Positions 15,354 to 23,512 of a DNA stretch of 64,000 bases are shown in pieces; the stretch's first letter is position 1, and each line of letters begins with the position of its first letter. The stretch comes from a virus. The stretch lies in the IMG/VR virus record IMGVR_UViG_3300017917_001524, positions 182,543 to 246,542 of that record. The stretch is one strand, 5' to 3'. The translations under genes were made by a program, and so were the position numbers. A model generated the notes under the pieces. That model did no database searches. It worked only from the letters and a program-made list of their open reading frames with translations, and had not been told where the DNA came from.

Positions 15354-15701
15354 ATGAATATTACTGAAGAACTATTACAGAAATTATATGATAGAGCAAA
15401 TCAATTCTCTATCGCTAAATATCGTAAATCCATTGATGCATTAGAGATAAATGATAATGGTAATTTAATCCTTGTTCATGAAGAATATTCTTGTGGATCA
15501 TACGAAAGAGAGCATACCGAAGTATCTATTGATAATTTGTCAGAAGATTTGGATAAATTAGTTGAAGAAAGAAAGAAAAAAGAAGAAGAAGAACGCATTA
15601 AAGCCGAAATTCAACGTAAAGAACAAAAAAGAATTGAAGAGGAACGAAAAAAAGAAAACCGTAGAAAATTGTATTTAGAGTTAAAACAAGAATTTGAATA
15701 A
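15354..15701 (+). CDS. Coiled-coil hypothetical (115 aa)
   Basis: Globular N-terminal 60 residues (IDALEINDNGNLILVHEEY, SCGSYEREHTEVSIDNLSED), then a strongly charged Lys/Glu/Arg helix from about 68 to 115 (KKKEEEERIKAEIQRKEQK). The stop overlaps the next ATG. Confidence 0.65.
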   Translation: MNITEELLQKLYDRANQFSIAKYRKSIDALEINDNGNLILVHEEYSCGSYEREHTEVSIDNLSEDLDKLVEERKKKEEEERIKAEIQRKEQKRIEEERKKENRRKLYLELKQEFE

Positions 15702-15847
15702 TGGCAACTAAAAAAGATTTATTACGTTGGTATAACATAAACATACAATTAACCAAACGAATAACAATCGAAAGTAGAAAAAAATTAAATCTTTTTTGGT
15801 TAGGTTGGGAAAAAAATAAATTATATATTAAACGATTAACAAAATGA
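15701..15847 (+). CDS. Small basic hypothetical (48 aa)
   Basis: MATKKDLLRWYNINIQLTKR start, with IESRKKLNLFWLGWEKNK in the middle. It overlaps both neighbours by a shared A and ATGA, which supports real translation despite its size. Confidence 0.55.
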   Translation: MATKKDLLRWYNINIQLTKRITIESRKKLNLFWLGWEKNKLYIKRLTK

Positions 15848-16122
15848 AAAAACTCGTATTCCTTTTTGTATTGTCACTAACAATACTTTTATTTAGTTGT
15901 TCGGAACAAGAAACAATCACAATTGATAAAAAAGATACCCTTAATGTTAAATATCCAAAACGATTCAAATTATATTTTCGTAATGATCTTGGATTTAACA
16001 ATGATGGTATTGTTTTAGGTTCAGATGGACATGAATATCTTATAATAGATGCTCATCGTAATAGTCAAAGTGTTAGTCATTATATCGAATGTGAAAAATG
16101 TCTTCAAGCAAGAAACAAATAA
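15844..16122 (+). CDS. Small lipoprotein (92 aa)
   Basis: Type II signal peptide MKKLVFLFVLSLTILLFSC with the lipobox Cys at 19. The mature part is beta-rich and ends ECEKCLQARNK (CxxC), like the lipoprotein at 11987. Predicted envelope-anchored. Confidence 0.75.
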   Translation: MKKLVFLFVLSLTILLFSCSEQETITIDKKDTLNVKYPKRFKLYFRNDLGFNNDGIVLGSDGHEYLIIDAHRNSQSVSHYIECEKCLQARNK

Positions 16123-16134
16123 AAATTAGTTGAT

Positions 16135-16497
16135 ATGAAAAAAATATACAAATCAGTCCCAATTAATTATCCAATTCATTGGGTACATGGTGTTAAGATA
16201 AGTGAAATAAGAAAAGATTTGGATGAAATTGAAAAATTAGGTGCAACTCATGTTAATATTTTTGATTCATATGATGAAAATGGAAATTTTACTATTGAGA
16301 CTGTAGCACATCAACATAGATTAGAAACAGATGATGAGTATACTGCAAGAAAAGAGAAAGAAAAAATAGAAAAAGAACATTTTATAAAAAAAGAATTGGA
16401 ACTTTATGAAAAATTAAATGCGAAATATGGTGTTGAAAAAATTAAATTAAGTGAAAAATCTTTACGAATCCGAAATAAATTAATTAAACATAAATAA
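16135..16497 (+). CDS. Hypothetical (120 aa)
   Basis: N-terminal beta/alpha part (GVKISEIRKDLDEIEKLGAT, HVNIFDSYDENGNFTI) and a charged coiled C-terminal half (ARKEKEKIEKEHFIKKELEL). This layout, a 60-residue domain plus a charged tail, resembles the gene at 15354. Function unknown. Confidence 0.6.
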   Translation: MKKIYKSVPINYPIHWVHGVKISEIRKDLDEIEKLGATHVNIFDSYDENGNFTIETVAHQHRLETDDEYTARKEKEKIEKEHFIKKELELYEKLNAKYGVEKIKLSEKSLRIRNKLIKHK

Positions 16498-16498
16498 A

Positions 16499-16765
16499 AT
16501 GTATAAAACTTTAAAACACATCAACATTATTGTCTTATTTGTTATTTTGATTGTTGTACAATTTTCTTGTCGTGAAGATGAATATCCCGAAACAACAACA
16601 AAATTTATTGTACATAAAATCGTATTAAATAAGAAAAGGGGTATGGATATTTATTATGCTGTACCAATCGAAAGAAAAGACTTAAATTTAAATAGTACTT
16701 GGTTTGTAGATTCTGTAGACAAATTTAATGTTGGTGATACTTTATCATTTCATTTACATCATTAA
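16499..16765 (+). CDS. Small lipoprotein (88 aa)
   Basis: Residues 9-24 are hydrophobic (NIIVLFVILIVVQFSC) ending in a lipobox Cys at 24. The mature part is beta-like (FVDSVDKFNVGDTLSFHLHH). Predicted membrane-anchored lipoprotein. Confidence 0.7.
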   Translation: MYKTLKHINIIVLFVILIVVQFSCREDEYPETTTKFIVHKIVLNKKRGMDIYYAVPIERKDLNLNSTWFVDSVDKFNVGDTLSFHLHH

Positions 16766-16776
16766 CATTTAAAAAT

Positions 16777-17025
16777 ATGTTAAGAAGATTATTCGAAATA
16801 TTAAAATTAAGACAACCACGTCAGTTAATATCACAAAAAACCAAACTTAAATCTCGTTTTTCATCAGTTGAAGAGGCTGCAACATATATAGGTAAAAAAG
16901 TCGTACACAATCCTGTTGAAATGCCCAATAGGGTTGGTACATTACTGGCGGTTGAAGCAAATGGAATATTAGTTGTTGGTGATTGGACATATCGATGTTG
17001 GTATTGGCAATGTCAACCCGTATAA
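16777..17025 (+). CDS. Hypothetical (82 aa)
   Basis: Basic N terminus (LRRLFEILKLRQPRQ), then EEAATYIGKKVVHNPVEMPN and VGTLLAVEANGILVVGDWTY, an SH3-like or Tudor-like beta segment. No family recognised. Confidence 0.6.
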   Translation: MLRRLFEILKLRQPRQLISQKTKLKSRFSSVEEAATYIGKKVVHNPVEMPNRVGTLLAVEANGILVVGDWTYRCWYWQCQPV

Positions 17026-17094
17026 TGATGTGTTGTATTATATAAAAAATAAATAATTTTTAATAATTTATCTTTTTTTGTAAAAAAATTTTCA

Positions 17095-17102
17095 TACATT
17101 TG
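17095..17102 (+). promoter_or_regulatory. -7 box TACATTTG
   Basis: TACATTTG ends 8 bases before the ATG at 17111 in an 85-base AT-rich gap. A TTTG at 17077-17080 is closer than the usual spacing, so the promoter assignment is moderate. Confidence 0.5.
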
Positions 17103-17110
17103 TTTATAGA

Positions 17111-17728
17111 ATGAAAATCATTAGTAAATATAAAGATTATTATGACTATTTAAAAGGAGTTTATGGTGAAGACCCTAAACTTATTTTAGATAGAAGAACA
17201 AATATTAATCCGACATCATATCCAGGACATGATGGATTACACGTATTAGTTATATGTGGTAAGATATTGGAATATATTTGTTTGAATAACAAATTTTATT
17301 TTGGTGATGAGATTGCACAATTAAATGTTGGTGAACTTAAAAGTTCTTGGTATTTTAAAGTTAAAAATACACCTCCAACATATACTGTAAATACTGGTGT
17401 TAATTCTCGTAATGTTTGGAATTTTGACCAAATATATTATCCAAAACTATCTGAAGATGTTCACAACATTTATCCAGAAGTTAAGAAACTTTCAGAAAAG
17501 TGTCCAATATTTCTTCTTCATCATTTTTCAAAAACAATATGGATGGAATATCCTAAATTAGATGATTTAGGTGTTGCTAAAATGATTCCCGCACATGATA
17601 TTTGGAATGATCTTAGTAATTATTTAAGTCAAAAAGTATCTAAACAAGAACCACAAGTCCCTGTTGGTGATGACAAAACCAGATTAATATCCGCAGGATT
17701 TGATCCAAAAACAAGTTTTAGAAATTAA
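17111..17728 (+). CDS. Conserved hypothetical, SKYKDYYDYL family (205 aa)
   Basis: The N terminus MKIISKYKDYYDYLKGVYGE followed by DPKLILDRR, and the C terminus ISAGFDPKTSFRN, are hallmarks of a protein family frequent in phages and prophage-like regions. An internal cysteine pair (ICGKILEYIC) and WNFDQIYYP are also typical. No function is established. Confidence 0.75.
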   Translation: MKIISKYKDYYDYLKGVYGEDPKLILDRRTNINPTSYPGHDGLHVLVICGKILEYICLNNKFYFGDEIAQLNVGELKSSWYFKVKNTPPTYTVNTGVNSRNVWNFDQIYYPKLSEDVHNIYPEVKKLSEKCPIFLLHHFSKTIWMEYPKLDDLGVAKMIPAHDIWNDLSNYLSQKVSKQEPQVPVGDDKTRLISAGFDPKTSFRN

Positions 17729-17742
17729 AAATAACAACAATT

Positions 17743-17931
17743 ATGTCAGGTGAAATTGAAAAAGATAAATGTGATTTTTGTAAAGAAATTAAATCCGTTG
17801 AACGAACTTATTTAAGACCTAGTAAATATAACAAATCAAATGATTTGACAATTAATAATCATTTGTACAATCAAGGTAATTATTTTATTATCATAAGAAC
17901 ATGTAATGATTGTGGTACACCTAAAATATAA
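17743..17931 (+). CDS. Zinc-ribbon-like small protein (62 aa)
   Basis: CDFC near residue 10 and CNDC near residue 55 form two CxxC knuckles separated by about 42 residues, as in small treble-clef/zinc-ribbon proteins. Function unknown. Confidence 0.65.
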   Translation: MSGEIEKDKCDFCKEIKSVERTYLRPSKYNKSNDLTINNHLYNQGNYFIIIRTCNDCGTPKI

Positions 17932-17936
17932 ATAAC

Positions 17937-18347
17937 ATGGCAGTAATTGGTATTAATTACAGTGGTGGTAATCGTTACGATGATAACGATGTGTTAATCG
18001 AAGACGAACCTGTATATGAAAGTGTTTATCTCTATACTAACAAAGGTGAATTTATTTTCAATTCAGGTAACTTTATAAAGGATTGGTTTGACGCCAAAAA
18101 AAAATATGTTCAAGAGTTTTCCAAAAACGAATTCCTTTCAGCATCATCAACCTGTGATCATTTTATCATGGATGGTGCGAAGTTTGATTCTGCGTACCTT
18201 CACATGGATGGTGAAATACCCATACTGAAATATCTTGATAGAACACAACAATATCCGTTTATTTCTGATGTTACAACGGGAATCGAAATGTTTGTTCCCG
18301 AAGGGACACAACCAACTTGGGAGGAACTAAAAGAAATGTGCAAATAA
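17937..18347 (+). CDS. Hypothetical (136 aa)
   Basis: MAVIGINYSGGNRYDDND start, then ESVYLYTNKGEFIFNSGNF and SSTCDHFIMDGAKFDSAYL, and a C-terminal PEGTQPTWEELKEMCK. Base composition is a little more GC-rich than in neighbouring genes. No family recognised. Confidence 0.65.
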   Translation: MAVIGINYSGGNRYDDNDVLIEDEPVYESVYLYTNKGEFIFNSGNFIKDWFDAKKKYVQEFSKNEFLSASSTCDHFIMDGAKFDSAYLHMDGEIPILKYLDRTQQYPFISDVTTGIEMFVPEGTQPTWEELKEMCK

Positions 18348-18353
18348 ATAATA

Positions 18354-18698
18354 ATGGAAATGTTTAAATGGACAAAAGGAAGACAGGAAGGGTGTGATTA
18401 TAAAAAATTCACATTCATATATTTTAAACTATATAAATTCGGATTTGATGGGTATATTTTAAAATATGAAAAAGACCAAATTTTACCTGAACATGTAGAT
18501 CCAGTTAATGATGGTGATCATTATCGGTTAAATGTTGGTTACGGAAAATCAAAATTTACTTGTGAAAAAACGATTTTTACATTTAAAATTGGTAATATTA
18601 GTGTTTATTTATTTAGACCAGATTTATATAAACATTCATTAAGAACATATGAAAAAACAACAAAATTATCACTTGGGTTTGTAAAATACAAAAGATAA
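18354..18698 (+). CDS. Hypothetical (114 aa)
   Basis: Contains GYDGYILKYEKDQILPEHV-like text (FGFDGYILKYEKDQILPEHV) and DHYRLNVGY, a pattern reminiscent of small phage dioxygenase-like beta proteins (HVD...GxHYRLN). FRPDLYKHSL follows. A cupin-like fold is possible but unproven. Confidence 0.6.
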   Translation: MEMFKWTKGRQEGCDYKKFTFIYFKLYKFGFDGYILKYEKDQILPEHVDPVNDGDHYRLNVGYGKSKFTCEKTIFTFKIGNISVYLFRPDLYKHSLRTYEKTTKLSLGFVKYKR

Positions 18699-18883
18699 TG
18701 ATAAACGATTTTAATTGTCCTGATAATAAATGTTTTTTATCGTTAGTTCACCCAAATAGCGATGCATCATTGGCATGTGATTGTGATTGTTATTTTTCCA
18801 AAAATGGTGATGGTGATAAAAAACAATTAGAACATTATATCGAAAAATACCCCGAAAAGTGGGAAGAACTAAACACAAATTAG
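18698..18883 (+). CDS. Cys-rich hypothetical (61 aa)
   Basis: Starts on the last base of the preceding stop. Cys residues in NCPDNKCF and CDCDCYF suggest metal binding. No family recognised. Confidence 0.55.
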   Translation: MINDFNCPDNKCFLSLVHPNSDASLACDCDCYFSKNGDGDKKQLEHYIEKYPEKWEELNTN

Positions 18884-18917
18884 ATACACATATATAGTTT
18901 ACCACAAAAATAAAAAC

Positions 18918-19118
18918 ATGTTTTCAGAAGAATATTTGAATTGGGTTAAAAAAGAAAATATTAAAGACCTAACCCGTAATCAATCTAAAATGGCTGAGTT
19001 TCTATTATCTGAAGAAGGTGTGAAACACCTTAAAATGATTGGTTCATTCGATAACGTTTTTTCTAGCGTTAGAAAATACGTGCGAGAAAATCAAAAAGAA
19101 GAAAAAATACCTGAATAA
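18918..19118 (+). CDS. Hypothetical helical protein (66 aa)
   Basis: LNWVKKENIKDLTRNQSKMA and EFLLSEEGVKHLKMIG suggest an all-helical fold. Overlaps the next start by one base. Confidence 0.55.
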   Translation: MFSEEYLNWVKKENIKDLTRNQSKMAEFLLSEEGVKHLKMIGSFDNVFSSVRKYVRENQKEEKIPE

Positions 19119-19342
19119 TGAAAGATTTATTACCACTATTATTTTTTATCCTATTCATCATCGCAGCATTTACAATAGGATTATACTTCGAAAGTAAGAA
19201 AGACCCATACGAAGTCGGTTCACATTGGGATTATCGTATCGAATGTGAAAACGGTTTCGTTTACAAATATAAACGTGGAGCAACAATGCAAGTGTTTAAC
19301 TCTGATGGAACACCACTTAGATGTGGTCAAAAAATAAAATAA
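19118..19342 (+). CDS. Small membrane protein (74 aa)
   Basis: One N-terminal transmembrane segment (residues 4-25, LLPLLFFILFIIAAFTIGLY) and a soluble beta-rich tail (CENGFVYKYKRG, DGTPLRCGQKIK). Confidence 0.65.
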   Translation: MKDLLPLLFFILFIIAAFTIGLYFESKKDPYEVGSHWDYRIECENGFVYKYKRGATMQVFNSDGTPLRCGQKIK

Positions 19343-19349
19343 TTATTAA

Positions 19350-19466
19350 ATGGATGAACAAAATTTTATAAATAAACTCCAAAAAAAATTTCCACACGCA
19401 TATTCTTTTGTTCCTGATTATATGTGGATTTGGATTTTTCGTAACTTAATAAACAAACAATTATGA
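19350..19466 (+). CDS. Very small hypothetical (38 aa)
   Basis: MDEQNFINKLQKKFPHAYSF start; ends by ATGA overlap with the next gene. The tight packing supports translation, but nothing else does. Confidence 0.4.
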   Translation: MDEQNFINKLQKKFPHAYSFVPDYMWIWIFRNLINKQL

Positions 19467-19942
19467 ATAACATATGTCCTAAATGTGGTGAAACTGAAAA
19501 CCTTCATTATAATTTAGATTATTTGAAGGCTGAACGACCTGTAATTGACATTTTGTGCAATAAATGTGGTGAAACATTTTTGGAACCTCAAAAAATTTCA
19601 TATGGGAAAGTAACAACAGGTTTTGGAACATCTAAGCAAAGAGAAATTGATGTGGTATCTTTTTTACAGGCTGAGTTTAATGATCATCGTTTGGTATGTG
19701 TTTCACAATTAGAAGACGATTCTTTTGTAATATCTGTTGAAAACCCCGTTTCAACTGGTAGAAACCCACAATCAAATATTTGGTTATCCAGAGACAGTTT
19801 TATTGCAATGTTAACAACCGCAACGTTTTTCTTATCTAATAAAGATATTGATATTAACGAAGAGTTTTTAAAACTAATTAAACCAAATGATGAAATTCGT
19901 TATAGTTGTTCACGAGATATTACATTAAAAATTAAAAAATGA
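19463..19942 (+). CDS. Zinc-ribbon protein (159 aa)
   Basis: CPKC near residue 5 and CNKC near residue 32 form an N-terminal zinc ribbon. The rest (residues 50-159) is an unknown domain with SFLQAEFNDHRLVCVSQLED and NIWLSRDSFIAMLTTATFFL. Confidence 0.65.
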   Translation: MNNICPKCGETENLHYNLDYLKAERPVIDILCNKCGETFLEPQKISYGKVTTGFGTSKQREIDVVSFLQAEFNDHRLVCVSQLEDDSFVISVENPVSTGRNPQSNIWLSRDSFIAMLTTATFFLSNKDIDINEEFLKLIKPNDEIRYSCSRDITLKIKK

Positions 19943-20127
19943 TTAATTTAGATAATACCAATTTTATTGGTGAAGGTGAGTGGGTAAAAGATGCAGCATA
20001 TCAGGTATATGAAATGAATGATAAATATTATGCTGTAATTGTTGTGGGACATAGTAATAAAGAAATTCTTGATGATTCCATTATTGAAATTAAAAAAGAA
20101 CAAATACACGAATACATATCAAATTAA
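19939..20127 (+). CDS. Hypothetical (62 aa)
   Basis: ATGA overlap with the previous gene. WVKDAAYQVYEMNDKYYAVI suggests a small beta domain. No family recognised. Confidence 0.55.
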   Translation: MINLDNTNFIGEGEWVKDAAYQVYEMNDKYYAVIVVGHSNKEILDDSIIEIKKEQIHEYISN

Positions 20128-20148
20128 GTACAAACAAAAAAATATAAT

Positions 20149-20511
20149 ATGATCAAATTATTAGAAAAAATCAAAGAATCTTTTGATTTATTAAAACTTG
20201 AAGATGATTGGGATGATGACGGCGCACTAAAACCTAATTTAAAAGCATTTAACAATGTGATGATTTTTCTTCATCTATTAGGTTCTAAAATCGAAAATGT
20301 ATGTGTTCCGGATATTAACCCAACACGAAATGGTTCTATTGATATTAAATTTCGAAATGGTCATCATCGTTTATTAGTAAACATCGATTCAAATGGTACA
20401 TCTTGTTACGGTGATGATGGAAATAATAATGATGTTATAAAATCACCTGATGTCCTCTTTGATAACATATATGAATGGTGTAAAAAATATATGGTTAATA
20501 CCATCGATTAA
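20149..20511 (+). CDS. LxDDWDxxGA-type conserved hypothetical (120 aa)
   Basis: Carries LKLEDDWDDDGALKPNLKAF followed by VMIFLHLL, a motif set (D-D-W-D-x-x-G-A-x-x-P) shared by a bacterial hypothetical family, then DIKFRNGHHRLLVNI. Function unknown. A terminator follows at once. Confidence 0.65.
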   Translation: MIKLLEKIKESFDLLKLEDDWDDDGALKPNLKAFNNVMIFLHLLGSKIENVCVPDINPTRNGSIDIKFRNGHHRLLVNIDSNGTSCYGDDGNNNDVIKSPDVLFDNIYEWCKKYMVNTID

Positions 20512-20538
20512 AATGTTTGTTTACACAAACATTTTTTT
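20512..20538 (+). terminator. Intrinsic terminator
   Basis: 8-bp hairpin AATGTTTG / CAAACATT with a 6-base loop, then a run of T. Ends the unit that reads from 17.1 kb. Confidence 0.8.
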
Positions 20539-20582
20539 ATTTGATAATATTTCATTATTTTTGTGATAAACACATTTAAAAT

Positions 20583-21344
20583 ATGAAATATATCACTAAA
20601 TACTGTCCAATGCCGGATCGAATTAATCAAGAAGGAACAAATGTTATGTTCCGTATAAATGGTGAATGGACACCACCATGTAATTTCGATTCATATTTTG
20701 GTGATGAGATTCAACAAATTGCTGGTGGTGTTTTGTGTCTTTGGGATGGTAGTGATGGATTTATTGAACTTCAAAATCAACATCTTCAAGAAGATTTAGA
20801 ATATGATAGAAATCAATTTGATCTTAAATGGGTGAATTCTAAAGGTGAATCTTCGTTTAACAAAGAAGATGTGGATAGTGAAGATTATCCCGCAGAACTT
20901 AAAGCATTTGTTAAAATCACGAAATTTAAAATACCAAAAGAAATTGGTGAAAAAATGAAGCAACACTTAAAAGAAAAAAGTCAGGAAATAACTAAACGAT
21001 TCCCACCAAAAGAAGTTATGGATTGGATGAGACAAAAAACTGATGAGATTGATAAATTAAACGGTGGTACATTAGATAAATCCACATTTATGTTGGGAAT
21101 GCAAACTATGTGGTATCATATGAATAAGGAAAACAGGAAAAATGGAAATTTCATTAGTGTTGACAATAAAACGGTAATAAGTTCTTACGGACAATATTTT
21201 ACCGTGGGTGAAAAAGTTAAACATGAGGATGATACTGCAGGTGATGCAACGATATTGAGATTTGAACCAATTACAGAAAGAAATGAAATACGTGTTCATA
21301 CTGATAAAGGTTATGCACATATTGATTTTTTAGTTAAAATTTAA
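20583..21344 (+). CDS. Hypothetical (253 aa)
   Basis: N-terminal MKYITKYCPMPDRINQEGTN and WDGSDGFIELQNQHLQEDLE, a charged helical middle (KIPKEIGEKMKQHLKEK), and a C-terminal beta segment with TVGEKVKHEDDTAGDATILR that looks like a KOW/SH3-type module. No family recognised. Preceded by a TATTTTTG -7-like box. Confidence 0.65.
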   Translation: MKYITKYCPMPDRINQEGTNVMFRINGEWTPPCNFDSYFGDEIQQIAGGVLCLWDGSDGFIELQNQHLQEDLEYDRNQFDLKWVNSKGESSFNKEDVDSEDYPAELKAFVKITKFKIPKEIGEKMKQHLKEKSQEITKRFPPKEVMDWMRQKTDEIDKLNGGTLDKSTFMLGMQTMWYHMNKENRKNGNFISVDNKTVISSYGQYFTVGEKVKHEDDTAGDATILRFEPITERNEIRVHTDKGYAHIDFLVKI

Positions 21345-21354
21345 AATTCTTGAA

Positions 21355-21876
21355 ATGAAATTATTACAAAATGTAAAAACAAACCATTATCAAGAAATTG
21401 AGGTTGAATATTCCTTTTTATGGTTTAAATGGTCTGTTAAATATAGAAAAATTAATAATAAAATTTTTAAGTATAAACATGAAAATTATTATTATAATGT
21501 TTCTACAAATGAATACTTTGATCTAATTGGATTGTTTGATGTCACATTATCAAGTGAAACACATTCACAAACAGATAACAATCAAAACACTATGGAAAAG
21601 AATTTTGCAACATTATTATCAGAATCGTTGAATAATTTATCTGATGAAGACATAAAAAAATATTTTTCAACCGAAAATGAGAATGATTCAGATGAATGGA
21701 TATCAATTGAAGATAAATTACCAATGATGAGAGCCTCTGACATACTTAAAGGTTATACGATATATACTGTTAAAGATAAAGATGGTAATGAATCCATTAG
21801 TGCTGTGACTGATCACAATATTTGGTATTATAACGCGAAAGAACTTGGTATCACCCATTGGAAAAATAATAAATAA
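21355..21876 (+). CDS. Hypothetical (173 aa)
   Basis: The N-terminal half is basic and aromatic (EVEYSFLWFKWSVKYRKI). The C-terminal half contains DEWISIEDKLPMMRASDILK, close to the DUF551-type 'WISVEDRLP' phage motif. A fusion of a short unknown domain with a DUF551-like tail. Confidence 0.6.
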   Translation: MKLLQNVKTNHYQEIEVEYSFLWFKWSVKYRKINNKIFKYKHENYYYNVSTNEYFDLIGLFDVTLSSETHSQTDNNQNTMEKNFATLLSESLNNLSDEDIKKYFSTENENDSDEWISIEDKLPMMRASDILKGYTIYTVKDKDGNESISAVTDHNIWYYNAKELGITHWKNNK

Positions 21877-21885
21877 CTTTGTCTC

Positions 21886-22149
21886 ATGAAACACATGATA
21901 AAGAAACAAACGGTTTATAAAATAGTAAACCCAATAACAGAAAATACCAATACTGGACTTATTGTTAAATATGTTCATAATGGTATGAAATTTCCTGTCT
22001 CTAAAGTAGAAGGTTATTTCTTTACACCTGAAGAACTTAAACAACTATTATCTGATACTTTTGATGCTGGTTGGGATGGTAAAGGAGAATTTTGGTTAGA
22101 TAAAAAGAAGGAAGAATATATTGAAAACCTTTTAAATAAAGAAAAATGA
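21886..22149 (+). CDS. Hypothetical (87 aa)
   Basis: Contains FTPEELKQLLSDTFDAGWDG, matching the 'YTxExLxxxLxDAFxAG' pattern common in phage proteins that end with a tail helix. ATGA overlap with the next gene. Confidence 0.6.
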   Translation: MKHMIKKQTVYKIVNPITENTNTGLIVKYVHNGMKFPVSKVEGYFFTPEELKQLLSDTFDAGWDGKGEFWLDKKKEEYIENLLNKEK

Positions 22150-22424
22150 AAACAGCAGAAGAAATAGCATCTACAATATACCAACCTATAGGAATGAGTT
22201 GTAACGAGTTTGCTATAAAATTAGCTAAAAGTTATGCTAAAGAGGTTTTAGAAGAATACACTAATAGAATTGTTGAGAATGTTTCTCTATTAGAAGACGG
22301 TAAATCTATAAAAGGTACAAGATATTATATAGAAGTAGGTAATAATTATAATGAAACTGAAATTGATATAGACAAAGAATCAATCACAAATCAACTTCCT
22401 TTAATGTTAAAAGAAATATTATGA
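22146..22424 (+). CDS. Hypothetical (92 aa)
   Basis: MKTAEEIASTIYQPIGMSCNEF and AIKLAKSYAKEVLEEYTNRI form a helical N-terminal half of a type frequent in Flavobacterium-type phages. ATGA overlaps on both sides. Confidence 0.6.
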   Translation: MKTAEEIASTIYQPIGMSCNEFAIKLAKSYAKEVLEEYTNRIVENVSLLEDGKSIKGTRYYIEVGNNYNETEIDIDKESITNQLPLMLKEIL

Positions 22425-22561
22425 GCGCATTTACAAAATGGCTTGTAGATAAAGGTTATACTACAAGCGAAGATAAAGAAACAATAGAAAGTGAAATATC
22501 TGGACCAGAAGCAGATAAATTATATGAAATGTTCTTAGCTGAAGGTAATGAAGATAATTAA
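22421..22561 (+). CDS. Small acidic hypothetical (46 aa)
   Basis: MSAFTKWLVDKGYTTSEDKE then GPEADKLYEMFLAEG. ATGA overlap with the previous gene supports translation. Confidence 0.5.
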   Translation: MSAFTKWLVDKGYTTSEDKETIESEISGPEADKLYEMFLAEGNEDN

Positions 22562-22581
22562 TATTTAAAAGAATTAGGAAT

Positions 22582-22716
22582 ATGAAACCTGAAGTAAAAA
22601 AGAAAGAAATTAAGAAAGCTAAATACAAATATCCTTGGTATAAGTCTTTTATAAAATTACTCCGTAATCAAAAACAAAAAGATTACAGAAATGAGCAAAC
22701 AATACACTTATCATAA
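22582..22716 (+). CDS. Small basic hypothetical (44 aa)
   Basis: Lys-rich: MKPEVKKKEIKKAKYKYPWY, then KSFIKLLRNQKQKDYRNEQ. Could bind nucleic acid. Not similar to a family I know. Confidence 0.5.
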   Translation: MKPEVKKKEIKKAKYKYPWYKSFIKLLRNQKQKDYRNEQTIHLS

Positions 22717-22727
22717 AAAATTAGAAT

Positions 22728-23120
22728 ATGAAAAGAAATGAAATTAAACAAATAATGGTTGTTTATAATGACAATGATTTTGTAAGAGTTTGGGATTGGA
22801 TTGGTCAAATAACTTTATTAACCATTAAAAATGACACTAATATCTGTGGTGGAAAAGTATTAGAAGATTCTGAGGACATAGAAAAATTTATTCATTCATT
22901 ATTACCAACAGCTATTGAATTTATACAAGCAAAAGAAGATAAATACGCTGATTACGTAAGATATGTGAATATTGAAAAAGAAGAAGTCATAAGATTAACA
23001 GAGTGTTTTAAAAACATCAAGTTTAAATATAATTTTGAAGAAAATGATAATGATTGGATTTTTGGTGGTTCTGAAACTTTAATTATTGACATAGAAAAGA
23101 ATAAAAGTTACATACGATGA
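22728..23120 (+). CDS. Hypothetical (130 aa)
   Basis: Mixed alpha/beta, with DFVRVWDWIGQITLLTIKN and DKYADYVRYVNIEKEEVIRL. ATGA overlap with the next gene. No family recognised. Confidence 0.6.
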   Translation: MKRNEIKQIMVVYNDNDFVRVWDWIGQITLLTIKNDTNICGGKVLEDSEDIEKFIHSLLPTAIEFIQAKEDKYADYVRYVNIEKEEVIRLTECFKNIKFKYNFEENDNDWIFGGSETLIIDIEKNKSYIR

Positions 23121-23512
23121 AAGAAATAAATCTACCTTCTGGTAATTACTTGTTTGTTGAATGTCGATGGGAAAATTTTAGACTTTGGAATGATTATTCT
23201 ACTTTTAATGAGAATAAACCTACTCAATATTTAGTTTTTGATTTAGATAAAGAAAACAAATATATAAAATTAGACAAACCTAAAAGTTTTGAAATAATCT
23301 CCACAACAAAAGATATTACAGAAGAACAAGCTGAAAGTATTGTAGATAAAATTTTATATAGTAAAGGTTTGAGTAAAACAGAACACACAACTGAATATAA
23401 AAATTATCATGGGGGTAATAGTTATCTTTGGGCTTATGAATCATTACAATCACTAATTCAAGCTAATGGATTGGATGTAAATAAAAACTATTTAATACTC
23501 AAGAAATTATGA
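23117..23512 (+). CDS. Hypothetical (131 aa)
   Basis: The central STTKDITEEQAESIVDKI resembles the phage pattern 'xxxITEEQAxxIV', and NYHGGNSYLWAYESLQSLIQ is the 'AxESLxSLIxxxG' tail found in the same type of proteins. Reported only as hypothetical in phages. Interrupted downstream by a homing endonuclease. Confidence 0.65.
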   Translation: MKEINLPSGNYLFVECRWENFRLWNDYSTFNENKPTQYLVFDLDKENKYIKLDKPKSFEIISTTKDITEEQAESIVDKILYSKGLSKTEHTTEYKNYHGGNSYLWAYESLQSLIQANGLDVNKNYLILKKL